From Gymnopus androsaceus JB14 (lineage: Eukaryota; Basidiomycota; Agaricomycetes; Agaricales; Omphalotaceae), in the NCBI GenBank assembly GCA_009733575.1, contig ML769400.1, forward strand, positions 248,001 to 312,000: a stretch of 64,000 nucleotides of DNA, written 5' to 3'. The position numbers were made by a program, and so were the translations under genes. Shown here in pieces: positions 25,511-37,545 of the stretch (positions are counted from its first letter, which is position 1; every line of letters begins with the position of its first letter). Below the pieces are notes generated by a model. It was not told where the DNA came from. It did no database searches and saw only the letters and a program-made list of their open reading frames with translations.

Positions 25511-26675
25511 GGAACAGAATGAATATTCAGAGAATAGCGAGCGATTTGAGAAAGTTAAGTAGTGACAAGAAAAAAAGGATCCTGCTCGTGGTGGTAAGAT
25601 GCAAGTGCAAAAAAAAAAGTAGATAGCACTCGATGGATTGCGTGACTGCTCCCGACAACTTCCCGATCCGAAACATCCGCTCAGCCAATCAAAAGTATTT
25701 GATTTTCGTCGGTTCCGTCCGGAACTCCGAAAGTAACTTTCCGAAAATTTGCCTGAACATGAGGGCAACTCCCGGAATTCGAAAGGAATTCAAACCTTGG
25801 CCTAAGTTTTGTGACCACCTACTAAAAGATCCAAGAAGTTGTGGCTGCAATGCAAGCAAACTCCGAGGCCACCAGTAAGGGTATGAATCGATGCCTACAT
25901 CCCAATCCCCTATGTAAAATCCCCTATGTAGTGTTGTATGATAATAATGTTCAGTTAATATTAAGTACCGGCCTACATTTTGACTAGTCTAGACCGCATT
26001 CGAGAACTGTTTCAATATCATATGTTGAATGGTCGATGCCGGACAGTCGATTACAAAGGATTGAGCCGCCAGACGAATGTAGGTCGCAGCTCGTTGGTAG
26101 AGGGTCCGTTAAATCCGAGACGACTCCTAGGAATTGAGTGGTGGTAATGAAAAGATGAAGCGCAGAAGTCTGAAGTAGAGTGCGAGGCCAGTGTCAAGAA
26201 ACAATAATGAACATTGGGTGGTTAATAATATACAGCCGTTACCACGGGATTGGGAACCATCTGGAACCATCTACTGATGCATGAAAAAGGCTCGCGGGAA
26301 GGAAAGTGCGCGTTCGTCAGAAGAGGTGGATGGAAGTGGATTAAGAATGAGGGTAGCTTCTCTGAGGAACCTCAGGTTCGTTTTAGCGTGCCATCGCGTC
26401 TCTGTAAACTTGGATACAATTTCGCAAGCGGTATAGATAACCGTTTCCGACGACGGTCAAATGTCATTGGACGTACATGAGGCAAACACTGAGCGAAAAC
26501 AAGGCGTATGGGGAAGAATGGCTCGAACAAGTACGAGGAAAGTCCGATAATGTGGCATTAATGACTGGACAACCTATGGGGCGCATCTGGTTTGCATCCT
26601 GAACATAAATATTTGAGAATTAGTTGAGAAAGGCTCACTTGTTCTTGAATGGTATTGACGACAAAGGTAAGAAAG
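25511..26675. other. Intergenic region between GLT1 and LST8
   Basis: About 1.2 kb. The part next to 25511 should be the GLT1 promoter. I see no supported gene; the ORFs at 25633-25878 and 26250-26480 lack recognisable content. Confidence 0.5.
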
Positions 26676-28178
26676 TTATGCGCCATCGTGTAAAGCACAA
26701 CAGACAGCAGCTATGAATTCATAAGTTGATGCTCAGGAGAAAGTTATAATAAAAACCTTTGTGATGTCCGTTGTATTGCCGAACTGTCTCTCCAGTAGAC
26801 ATTTCCCATAGCCGGGCAGTATGATCAGAGGACGCTAGAAGGATAATGATGAGAAGTATGCGCTTCAAACGTAGGACCAACTCACCCGTCACAAGATATG
26901 CAGAATCTGCGCTAAAAGCACAATCCCACACCCATCGTTGATGACCGATCAACACTCTTTCTTGCTTGAATTCGTAGTTGGGGGAGATTGACCATATTGT
27001 TACTGTAGTATCTGCAGAGCATGTAGCTAGGCGTCTAAGTATCATGAGTGACATGGACAGATAGGGTGTTGCAGGGCTGACTTTGCATCGGGACTCAATA
27101 AGCATCGCGTCAAATATTTGTTGTGCGCATGGAAGGTAGTGACTGCCTGGAAACGAGGGAGACCAGAGCTCTCATCGTTCACCTTCCACACGTAGCATTG
27201 GCCCTGACTTCATTATAAGTATTACGATCGGAAGGGGCAAAGTAAACGGACCTTATTATTGCCAGCGACTAAGCAAGACCCGTCCAAAGCAAGGCTCACC
27301 GACCGAATAGGTGTTTTTCCAGCGGGTGTCTGACATATAGATAGACAGGACATGTCGTTAAGATATAGAATAGGAGTGAGCGATCTATGTCGTACCAGTT
27401 CGTGTGAGCATATATTTTCCGAAAGATCCCACTGCTTTATGCTTCCAGCTTGGTCACAAGAAATGAGCTTCTCCTTGGTTCGGGTGAACGCAAACGTCGT
27501 TCACTGTTATGCATGGCCATTAACTCCAAACGAAGCTTAGTAGGTAAGAGGTTTTACCGGCATTGCCATTGTCGTAAGTTCGATGTAGATGCCCACTCCT
27601 TCATAAAAGGTCAGAGTTTAATCGAATTAAGAGGGTTTAAGTCACAAACCGAAGATCCCAAATCTTAATCGTCCCATCCTCGCTCCCAGTCACCAACCAT
27701 TTACCCTCGCTGTGGAATGAGACGGAAGTCACGTTCTTGGTGTGACCCTCAAAAGTGATAATCTGGAGCATAATTAGTCAATTGCACGGCCAAGGTGTTA
27801 ATAAGAAGTGTACAGGTTCAGATGAAGCACTGGCAATATCATAAATATTGACTTTCTTGTGTATGGCTGCAGCGAGCAACCGCTTGCTAAAAGTATGAAA
27901 GTTGATGCTGCGTTCTGGGGCGACAAAGTCGACCAACTTACTCGGGTGAAATTGCAAGACGATTTACTTGCTAAAAGTCATTGTTTGAAAGTTAGATCAA
28001 GGCGTAAAATCGAAAGGGTCAAGCTCACCCCAGATTCCCCAGTGCGGGTGATGGTTCGCGAACAAATACCACTCCAAGCCTCCCAGAAACGTATTTCGTG
28101 ATCATAGGAGCCTGTAACTAGAATTACTGACATGTCATGTCGTGCACTATTCTTGGAAGAAGCTGTTGGAGCTGGCAT
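26676..28178 (-). CDS. LST8: WD40 protein LST8, TOR complex subunit
   Basis: Seven-bladed WD40 propeller that binds the TOR kinase domain in TORC1 and TORC2. It starts at 28178 ([11 protein letters not shown]; an internal Met at 28133 is also possible) and ends at 26676 with [11 protein letters not shown]. Landmarks: [92 protein letters not shown]. About ten introns and about 320 residues, the usual length. One net +1 break near 27468 separates HPNQGE from [14 protein letters not shown], which are contiguous in the family. All other exons join in frame. Confidence 0.92.
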
Positions 28179-28921
28179 AGATGTTGGCTCAATTCAAGGT
28201 TGGAAGCTCAGCGTGAGTCAGAGTAGAGCGGGCCGCCAAGTCAATGTGGCCGCCCGCTTCTTTCTTTTTCCTTCATTTCGAGATATCTACCTTCTCTCAA
28301 AATGCTCTCAAGCTCTGCATGCTCCATCCACTTAAGGATAATTAACCCTCTAGTGGTCCATTAATATCTGAAGAGCAACTTACCAACTTCGAACCGTTAA
28401 TTGTGGACTACTTACATCTCAATTCAAACTCAAGCTGCGAGTAAACGCGTGTCCATTACATTCGACAGAGATCAAGCGCGTGCTTCGATCGAGTACGTCT
28501 GATTATACAAACCCTAGGCCTATTTCCGATATATAACGAAGATCATCGACGTGTACCTGCATGCACCAGTTCACGAATATAACACTGCTTCAAGCTTGCT
28601 CGATACCCGATTGCATAACCTGGGAGAACCGTGTCAATGGCCTCGGAATTTAATCATCGTTACTATTTCTTCCGATCCTCTTCACACCTAAACGAAGCGC
28701 GTCCCTCATCTGGCATTGTCATTAATCTAAGCTCGCGAACCTCCTCTCCCTAGATTCAATGCGGATGCCCTATCCCCGATTCTCAGGAACTCTGGTAGCA
28801 AGTTGGAAGTACTCGATCATACAGAACCCTTCATTTTACTCCTGGGTCTCCCTTGCCTACAGTATAAAGAGCTTCGTGTCGAGTCTCTTCAAAATCACAA
28901 AACAGTACAACTATTTTGGCT
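28179..28921. other. Intergenic region between LST8 and the micro-gene
   Basis: About 0.74 kb with no supported ORF. It should contain divergent promoters for LST8 (-) and the small gene at 28922 (+). Confidence 0.5.
28863..28869 (+). promoter_or_regulatory. TATA box of the micro-gene
   Basis: TATAAAG lies about 53 bp before the ATG at 28922. Its spacing supports the very short gene downstream. Confidence 0.5.
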
Positions 28922-29181
28922 ATGAATCACTTAGTATGCGCTATTGACCTCTCACTCACCTCATACTCATACCTCTTTCACTGCAGCCCGGAACGCGAGT
29001 CTGCTTTTTCACTGCTCGAGGCCAAACAGTGCAGGGGACCGTGTTGTCCAGTGCCGTTGGCCCAGACGTGCGTATCTGTCTCTACTGATTCTCCTGAGGC
29101 AAAGTTAACGTTCCAAATCGACAGGGTACTCTGATGCTGCAAATCAGACCCGATGGAGGTGCACCCATAATGCTGCCGTAA
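28922..29181 (+). CDS. 49-residue micro-protein in three exons
   Basis: Exons 28922-28933 (12 bp), 28987-29067 and 29125-29181 join in phase 0 through introns of 53 and 57 bp. The product reads MNHL + PGTRVCFFTARGQTVQGTVL...GTLMLQIRPDGGAPIMLP. It looks like a tiny all-beta fold: the pattern PGTRV-x-F-x(2)-ARGQ-x-VQGTV followed by GTLMLQIRPDGG suggests an SH3/Tudor-like barrel. I recall similar short proteins in mushroom genomes but cannot name a family with confidence. The TATA box upstream and perfect intron phases support it. No function is assigned. Confidence 0.55.
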
Positions 29182-29588
29182 GCTACGTTGATTTTCTATG
29201 AACAAGGATTGACAGTAGTTACAGGGCAGCAGCTGTAAGCAAAATATAGACGATTGTCTTAAACGCTATCGTTTTCTACACATAGATAGATATTTGGACT
29301 TTGGAGCTCTGTATCTTTGTCTCCTTATATGTATCGTGGTCTGTACTCCTTCGTAGGTAGAATAATATGTATCTTTACTTTTGCATTACACCACCCATTC
29401 GTCAAACATACATCATAGCTCGTTCTTATCGATTCATCTGCACCCCGGAAGATCTTCAAGCTTCCGGTTCAAACCCCAATACCTAAGCCTCATGTCATCC
29501 TTCTTTTTTCGCCTTCCTTCCAAAAATCTGGCGGAATATCTTAGGCAATCAAAGCCCGGCGAACTTCTGAAGGGTAAGAAACGTGTTA
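29182..29588. other. Intergenic region
   Basis: About 0.4 kb between the converging micro-gene and the ALKBH7-like gene. Probably the 3' untranslated regions of both; nothing else seen. Confidence 0.4.
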
Positions 29589-30621
29589 TTAATAACTTGG
29601 TCGGATGTACCACCTATGCCCCAATCCTACAAGAATATGCATGAGCAACTAGAAATTCAGATAAAATGAATCGATCGCACTTACTGAGGTACCGGCGGCG
29701 CCAGCGATCATTGAGCAGTGTCGGGATTTGAATCTATGAAGTCCTACATTATAGTTCATTATAGTTCAATCTAATGTTCAGTGCTTGTAGAATAGACTTA
29801 CTCGGATTATGATGCTGATACGCTGCCCGCCGGTAACTTTTCCATTACCAAACGCCTGGGTCTCCTGCAAGATGGAGTGTTTGTATTCGTATCTCGCAGC
29901 GTCCCTACGTACTAGGATTAATGCATGGACTCTCAAGCATGAAATGTTGCGCACCTCTGTATGTATACACTGCCAGAAGGAAGAAGAAGTTCCACTACCT
30001 CTTCAGGTTTCGAGCAATTTTCCAGGCGAAGAACTCGACTCGCGCCGAGGCTGACGCCCAAGATCCATCTTCCGCTGGCTGATACATTGTCTACATGGGG
30101 AGATATTTCACCTATCGAAGATAGATGCAGTAAATGTGTTTGGATGTTTGGGGAGGGGAGCAACGAATGCAATCGATTCAGCACCGGTGAGAGGCCAGGA
30201 ACTTCGAGGATGGGCCAGGACGTCAGATGCATTTCTCTGAGTATAGATCGTCAGGGTGTCAGGGTCTATCGAGTCCATTGAAAGGGATTACCTGTAGCTG
30301 TGGATAACACCATCGTAGTGGCCCTTCAGAAAAATTCAACGTTAGCAGAGAAAGCATCATGAGTATACGTACCTCTGAGAATTCGTAATATTCATCTGGT
30401 AGGAAAGTTCCGGCTGTTGGGCCTACAGCATTTCCCGATGAGGCAATAAAGGTTTTGCGTTTTTTTTGAAACCTTCTACTTCCAGCGGCATCTAACCTTA
30501 ACAACGCGGCAGAGAGAAGTGTTCTTTGCTCAGATACAGAGAAAAAATCTGAGATGAAATGAAAATCTGAAAGCAATGTACCGCTGCGAGCCAAAGATGA
30601 TAAAAGCCTTCTAGACGACAT
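29589..30621 (-). CDS. ALKBH7-like 2-oxoglutarate/Fe(II) dioxygenase
   Basis: AlkB-family dioxygenase closest in layout to ALKBH7, which is mitochondrial. It starts at 30621 (MSSRRLLSSLARSG, a plausible targeting N-terminus). Key stretches: FHFISDFFSVSEQRTLLSA, GHYDGVIHSYREMHLTSWP, the iron-binding HxD in ISPHVDNVSASGRWILGVSL, the distal basic ISIIIR end, and GSVYIQRDAARYEYKHSI supplying the second His. Introns join in frame. The last exon (after IIIR, ending SY at 29589) is a guess from splice sites; about 265 residues in total. Substrate is not deducible; human ALKBH7 acts in necrosis and mitochondrial metabolism. Confidence 0.8.
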
Positions 30622-30700
30622 CAAGGTAATGACGATTTAAAGAAGCCGGCACCAGCGCCTAAAGAGTAATCCTTCTTAGACTTAGATTGTATGCCTCTGC

Positions 30701-32028
30701 ATGTCAAATATCTTGGTATATACCGCCCAGGATGGAGAAAATCTAGAATCTAGTTCGTTGCTCCTTTTTATAGCAAGTCCACTGATCCATAATGCTATGT
30801 CTCTAGGAGAATCGCAGGCCAACTTGAAGGCGGCTCTTGCTCGAACTGCTACTCGAGCCATTGCTTTATATTTCTCTCGTCCCGTCAGATTATTTAGACC
30901 ATCTAAAGGTGAGAGATACTATTGTCCAATTATTCAAAGTAGAAATTTCAACGTCTTTGCTCGCATTCAGTCTCTGGATGGCATTCTCTGCGAGGGCTAG
31001 CGTCACAAGAGGGTTCAGCTTTAACTCCCAGATTCGTTAATTCTCTTATAAAAAACCAAGGTTTTATGGTGATACCTCGACATTTTTTGCCCCCAATGCT
31101 CGTCAATGCATTACTTGGGACAGTACTATGGACAACTTACGCTGAAGCTTCAAGTCTAATTGAGCCTTACCTTGGACCACACCCTACCATGGTAGCTGGA
31201 TTATCTGGTGGCATTGCCGGAGGTTTTCAGGCCATTGTTGCTGCTCCGGCGGAAAACGTACGGTTACTTCTCGAGGGTGGTTCGGGATACCATTCTTGGT
31301 CGCATGCTTGGAAGGACGTTTTCAAAGGCACGAATTTGCGGGAGCGTGTTTCGCGGAAGAGGAAAATGGAAGATGCTCGGCAGGTCAGGCGTTGGATGAT
31401 GGAAGTTGGCGATATGGCAGGCCGAGGGTGGAATGGTTGGGGCTGGGGTTGTGCTAAGGATATAACTGGTACGTCCAAAGCTATTCCTATTGGTACACTG
31501 TGGATTGATGTGGAGCAGGATTCACCGTCTTTTTCACTATCTTTGAGGTTACCCGTCGAGTAGCTCTCCAAGCTCGGGAACTTACAGTGAATTTCATCCG
31601 GAAAACTTTCCCCGACGATGAATCCGTTACCCGTCATATTCCTAAAGCTGTCCATGGTGTCACTTTGGTCTCTGGAGGGGTGAGTTTCTTCCACAATATT
31701 TGAAACAGTTTCCCATGTCCTTCAGGTTCTTGCTGGTCTTGCTTACGAGTTTACTGGACGTCCATGGGACCATGCAAGACGAATCGTGCATGTCCATAAC
31801 CTCCAAACTCCTCCAGAGGCTCGATCCCCGTGGCTAGAAATCATTCGTAAATCTCACCAAGAGGGCTTTCTCGCTTTCTTCAAAATCCCTTTTCTACCCC
31901 ATGCCGAGGAATCTGTGGGGTATCGCCCGAGGTTGACAATAGCTCTCAGAACTCTTGCGCGCGTTGGTCCTTGGGGTATTGGGTTCTTAGCTTGGGAGTT
32001 CTTTGGTCCTGGCATACCGAACAGCTGA
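30701..32028 (+). CDS. Mitochondrial-carrier-like membrane protein
   Basis: Mitochondrial carrier family (SLC25)-like protein of about 380 residues. Four exons join in frame with GT-AG introns. Two carrier signatures PX[DE]XX[KR] are visible: PAENVR and PWDHAR. Around them are Gly-rich helices (MVAGLSGGIAGGFQAIVAAPAE and VSGGVLAGLAYEFTGRP; each split here by other residues). An internal basic insert (RERVSRKRKMEDARQVRR) and a Trp/Gly run (GRGWNGWGWG) are unusual for carriers. The start is uncertain: 30701, or an internal Met at 30797. It ends FFGPGIPNS at 32028. The gene starts 80 bp from the divergent ALKBH7-like start. Solute unknown. Confidence 0.7.
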
Positions 32029-32935
32029 AGAACGCCTTAGCCGCTCAGCGCTCGACGATTATCTATGATAAGTAGTTTCTATTCACTCGTTAATTTATTT
32101 TCGCCATGTCGAGGCATCGCGCCTCATGACCAAGTTATAGATATCCAGTCTCACACTGTGTTCTTCGATACAATCGACTTCGTCCCCTCGCGATCTATAC
32201 CTCAGAGCTCAGCTCAGTTTGAGGTTATCCTCCCACATTGTAAGCGCTATCGATCTCCCGAGTCCAAGGAGTGTCTAGAATTAGAGAGTTTCATGAAGTT
32301 TGATATATGTGCTCTCAGCCTCCCCCTATCGTTCCAGGAGCGTCTAGAGTTTAGAGAGCTTCATAAAGTTTGATATGTGCTCTCAGCCTGTTCTATCGTC
32401 CCAGGAATTGTCGCCATGTTCACGGATTGATATAATCGCGGAGTGGAAATCGATTACTGCAATCTGAAGAACATGTGAGAACATGAATACTACTTACAAT
32501 TGCTTCCTGCATCATTCGGACCGAGCCGAGGCTGGGAATTTTTTAGAGATGTGGCGACTTGAAACTTCCTGTACATTCATGCACATGTTCCGGACGCTTT
32601 AAACTTTATTTTCTGAAGGACGTGAAGGGCTAATTAACAACCACCCTGTCTATGAAATTCATGCTCGCTAAGTCGCGAACTCGGAGATGCTCTGATTGCC
32701 GCGGATCCTCCTTCCCAATTTATCGAATGATTCGAATCTACTCTGACGATGCGATGCGATGAGTGCAGAGCTGTCAAGTCATCTCAGTTCTAGATCGACG
32801 ATCGCTATATCGGCCCGAGCTATGCCGCGGCAACTCGGCCAACTGGTCGCTTACATATGGGCGCCTAAAAGTATTTAGCGCCCATCGATTGCTCCTGGTC
32901 GAATCTTCTCGAAATCTTGCTCTCTAACTCTAAAC
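32029..32935. other. Intergenic region with a tandem repeat
   Basis: About 0.9 kb between the carrier-like gene and the CHORD gene. Apart from the 70-bp repeat at 32273-32408 I see no gene or element. Confidence 0.5.
32273..32408 (+). repeat. Two-copy tandem repeat, unit about 70 bp
   Basis: The unit begins GTCTAGA(A/G)TTAGAGAG, runs through AAGTTTGATAT and GTGCTCTCAGCCT, and ends near TCCAGGA. The copies start near 32273 and 32343 and differ at several bases. Confidence 0.75.
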
Positions 32936-34337
32936 ATGCCTCGTTGTTCTCGCAAAGGGTGCGGTAAAGATTTTTCAGAGGATAGCACCGAAAGCTGCAT
33001 ATTCCATCCTGGAGCGCCAGTGCGTGCAAAGAGAACCAATAAAATCTAATTCTAACTACGCGCATAGGTCTTTCATGAAGGTCTGAAGTCTTGGTCGTGC
33101 TGCTCCGATAGCAACAAGCCAGTTCTGGATTTCGATGAATTCATGCAAATCAAAGTGAGTGACCCTACCAGCTTTCTTGATTTCTCATCTAAGAGCTTGA
33201 TCTAAGGGATGCGTCGAGACCGATCGCCATACAAACGATGTACCCGTTACCGAGCCTGCGGCTCCTGCTATTAAAAACGAAGCTCCGAATGTCCCTGAAA
33301 AAGAAGTAGACACCTCCGCCTCCACAGTCCCTACTCCCTCCTCCGCCGTGCTTAAAGCTGTCCCAGCACCATCAATTCCTCCCCCACCGGTCGTTGAAGA
33401 AGAGGATGATCTAAGTGTCATTGTTCCTCCAGGAACGACCTGCCGGCGCAAAGGTTGCGGTGTGGCATTCGTCAGCGACGAAGAGAACAGATTAGGTGAC
33501 GGTGAAGGAACTCGTTGTACCTATCACCCTGCTCCTGTAAGGCTCTTCATAACATTCACTTGACTTATCCTGAAATGTTTTGCTTCCAGCCGATCTTCAG
33601 GGAAGGCAGTAAGGTACGTTCTGGTTCGAATTACAAGCTCGCCGTCCTCATACGAACTAGGGTTATTTGTGTTGCAAACGCCGAGTCCTCGAGTTCGACG
33701 AATTCCTCAAGATCGAAGGCTGTAAGACCGGTCGCCACCTATTTTCGCCCGAAATCAAACTTGACAAGGTTAGCTTCGTTTCATGAACCCTAGCTTTTAC
33801 TTGAGCTTAACTCACGCAAATGTTCAGACAGAAGAGTTTACCTCATGCCGTATAGACCACTATCAAACTGTCGACCAGGTTCATGTATCCGTATTCGCGA
33901 AGCAGGTTGACAAAGAACGCAGTAGTGTGAAGTTCCAGGAACAAGCTGTAGGTTTTTGCTCCCTGTTATGCGTACAAGAGATGATAAGCTGGTCAAAGTT
34001 ATCCATAGACCTTTACTTACCAGGGTCGAAGAGATTCCTCAAGACTATTGAATTGTTTGGCCCCATAACCCCTGAACAGTCTGCATTCCAAGTTTTTGGC
34101 ACAAAGGTTCGTAAATGGACTGGTGTAGGAAGAACACGCTGATGACCTCATTTCGTACAGGTGGAAGTACACTTGAAGAAAACGGACAATCGTAGTTGGA
34201 CCATTTTGGAAAAGCCTACACACGATTTAGGGAACATTGCCTTGACATTTGGGGTTTCTGGTCGAACCGGTACCATTGGTGCGAAGAAATCAGTTCTGGA
34301 CGCGCAGAACAGTGCACGGGAAGAGACCGAGGGCTAG
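32936..34337 (+). CDS. CHORD and CS domain protein (Chp1/RAR1-SGT1 type)
   Basis: HSP90 co-chaperone-like protein of the CHORDC1 family. It starts at 32936 (MPRCSRKGCGKDF). CHORD I spans roughly residues 1-60 (CSRKGCGKDF, CIFHPGAP, WSCC, CVETDRH). A Pro/Glu linker follows. CHORD II follows with CRRKGCGVAF, CTYHPAP, YLCCKRRVLEFDEFL, GCKTGRH. The C-terminal CS domain runs from CRIDHYQTVDQVHVSVFAK to VHLKKTDNRSWTILEKP. Seven introns, all in phase, and no frame break. It ends EETEG at 34337. The zinc-binding Cys/His set of both CHORDs is complete. Converges with MTIF2, whose stop is about 130 bp downstream. Confidence 0.95.
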
Positions 34338-34469
34338 ATTTGTTTGAGGGAACACCCGTATGTTCCAAAACTTAAAAACGGTCTGAATCGTTTGTTATAC
34401 TTGGCTGAGCGGAGATAATGGATCAGGTAGTAAATGAACCAAATCTACGAATCTACTCTATGTACTTAA

Positions 34470-37400
34470 TTACAAGACCCCAGGCTTTTCTATTACTGTG
34501 AACATTTGTATGGAATCATTCGCTTGCAGATCCGAGAAATTGGCCAAGCTGAGACCACATTCAGATCCTTTTCGCACTTCTACAACGTCCTTCTTGATTA
34601 CACGCAGGGTTTCAACAGGGCCTATTCGTGGATATTAATATACAGATTGGAGAGGATTTGAGTGAAGATGTACACACCTTCGTGGATGGTTACCCCATTT
34701 CTGATTACCCTGGCTTGTTTAGAGCGTTCCACCATTCCGTTCGTTACCCTGCAGCCGGCGACCTTGACCACTTGCTTCTTGGCTTGAATGTCGAAAATTT
34801 GCAAGACTTGTGCTTCGCCTGTGACCTTCTTCTCAATGATGACAGGAAGAAGTTTGATGACCTGCTCCTTCACGTTGTCCATGAGTTTGTAGATGATGCC
34901 AGACGAAAGTATCGTAACATTCTTCTGAGCCGCAGTACTCTGCATTTGTTTCGAAGCATTGACGTTGAACGCGACGACCATACCTAGGGTGGGATGAGTA
35001 ACGTATCCACAGTGGAGTTGTGGCAGATACAACTCACCGCCTGCAGCCTGAGCCAGGGTCACGTCACCTTCAGTAATGTCCCCAACACCAGATGAGATAA
35101 CTTTGGTAACGGCCAGATCGTTACCTATTCCCTGAAGAGCACCTACAACAGCTTCTGCACTCCCACTGACATCAGCCTTGATGACCAAGCGCAACTCCTT
35201 AGGACCCTCCTGTACTTCTTCTTCCACGCGCTCTGCATCTTTTCCCTGAGCCTCCAATTCTCGTTTTTCTCTTTCCTGTCTTCGGCTAGAATTAATTGCT
35301 TCCACGTCGGAAAGAGAAGCCTCTATTTCTGCTTTTCGTTGCCGGTTTGCAATGGCCTTTTTGATGTCGGGCTCTGAGCCTTGTAGAACATCGTCACCAG
35401 CGCTGGGAAGTGTCTTCCATCCTGAGACGGTAACAGCCATACCGGGAGTAGCGATCTTGACCGGTGTGCCATTTGAATCGTTCATAACGCGTACCCTGGC
35501 ATGGGATACACCGCTGATGATATGAGTAGCAACCTTCAGACTGCCGCGGAGCACCAAGACAGTTGCCACAGGTCTGGGAATATGATCAGAGACGGTGCGA
35601 ACAAAGCTCATACTTGACGTACCCGAGGCCTTTATGCATGTTCGATTCCAATATGTACCCATGGACTGGCCCATCGTGCTCTGCACGCAAATCCTGCATT
35701 TCCGCGATGGCTGACAAGGTCTCCACGAGGCGAGGTAGGCCATGGCCAGTCTTTCCCGAGACAAAGACTGCGGGAACCTCTCCGCCATATTGTTCCAATT
35801 GTATATCCTCCGCCAAGAGTGATTTTTGGACTGCTTCCTATAGAATGGTTTCGGTCCCGTTAAGCTTATCCACTGATAAAGTTCATAAACTTACTTACGA
35901 TGTCGATACCTGGCTTGTCTACTTTATTAATGGCTACTACGACCCCAACCTTGTCCTGCTCTTTCTTGATAAGATTGATAACTTCGCGAGTCTGAGGCAT
36001 AATTCCATCATCAGCAGCGACGACTAGAACGATGATGTCTGTCACACCGGCACCGCGAGCACGCATCGCAGAGAAGGCGGCATGACCTGGTGTATCGAGA
36101 AAGGTAATGGTTTTGAGACCATTGCTGTCCTCACTGGGTACTGGGACAGAAAAGGCACCGATATGTTGGGTAATACCACCTGCTTCACCTTTGGCGACAG
36201 AAGTGGATCGGAGAGTATCAAGCAGCGTAGTCTTCCCGTGATCGACATGACCCATGATAGTCACGACAGGTGGCCGTAAAGGTATAGAGGTGGGATTTGG
36301 GTGCGGAGGTCTAGTAAATCATCAGCTATGCATGAATGACGACCCAGGAAGTGAAACTGACGAAGGGTAAATATTAAATGCCATATCATCGTTAACAATA
36401 GGATTCTTTCCAAACTCTTCTGCAAGAAGAACAGCATAATCCGAGGTGAGGACTGTAGAAGCGACACGTTAGGAATAAGTCGAAGGTGAGATGAACGCGA
36501 CGTACCGTGATCATAAGAAGTCTCTTCCCCCATTCCTGACTGTTCCATCTTTCTTTGTAATTGAACTGCCCATTCGAGGTTAGTAGATATAATAATGTCG
36601 AGTATGCTACTCACCTAACCTCACGTCCAGCAATTGCGCCAGTTGACCAACTGAGACCACTGACGGTATATAAACATCTGCAGTAACTTTCTTTTCGACG
36701 AAAGCTTTATTCTTCCGAGCCTTCTGCTTCTGTATACGGGTCTCATCGTAGTCCTTTTCAGAGTCATCGAGGCTTTCCATCATCCTCATTCTTTCTATTA
36801 ATGATCCTCGCTGTTTGGGAACAACCTGGGATTTGGACCTTTTGTGTTTGTTCGTGTCACCATGATCTAGAGAGTCGACATACGAGCTCCATTGATCCGG
36901 CGTCGAACTTTTGCCTTTCACAGAGGTAGAAGCATCATTGTTTGGCAAGTTTTGGCGATCCTGTGGCTGTCTTGACGAATGTTCTCTGGCGGTTTTTGGG
37001 AACGTTTGCTGGATCAGGGAAGGATTTTTATGAGGGGCTTCTTCTCTGTCCAGCATGACTGGTCTCGTAGGTAATGGAGTTAAAGGTATAGATGCAGGTG
37101 GCGAAGGTGCAGAATCTGTTTTCGGTGGCTGAGTAGCTGTAGGAAGTACTCTTTGCCAGCTTCTTGACGATACAGATGGCGCGGAATGAGAGGTTTGCGC
37201 ATTACTGGCACTGGGTGGACGTGAATAGGAAGAAGAGGGGTCTCTTTTTGGAGGCAAATGAATGTCCCATTTAGAAGCCTTTGGAGCGGGAGGTTTTGCC
37301 CATTTGCTCGGCTTTGGAACGGAGGGGCTCGGAATGTCCGTTCTAAGCTAAGAATTCGAATTTGAGGATTCAATACAAATTAATACGAGAATTCCTACCT

Positions 37401-37542
37401 GAGGCTTTGTCGCCGTAGATGCTGATCTATAATTCTGAGAACATTGTCGACAAATGAACGGAACAACCTGTCGAGGTCGATGCATGAAAGAATGAAGTCG
37501 TGTCACGTATTCCGTGACCGCGTGGCTTCTAACCATTTCCAT
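34470..37542 (-). CDS. Mitochondrial translation initiation factor IF-2
   Basis: GTPase that places initiator tRNA on the mitochondrial small ribosomal subunit. The frame opens at 37542; a second in-frame Met at 37485 ([15 protein letters not shown]) gives a typical mitochondrial presequence and may be the real start. A long Ser/Pro-rich N-terminal extension is followed by the IF2 N region ([15 protein letters not shown]), the G domain with P-loop [12 protein letters not shown], switch DTPGH, and NKVD, then domains 2-4 ([26 protein letters not shown]). The C-terminus ends VIEKPGVL at 34470. About eight introns, every junction in phase, about 800 residues. Its first start codon lies 3 bp from the divergent scramblase start. 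Confidence 0.95.
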
Positions 37543-37545
37543 TGG

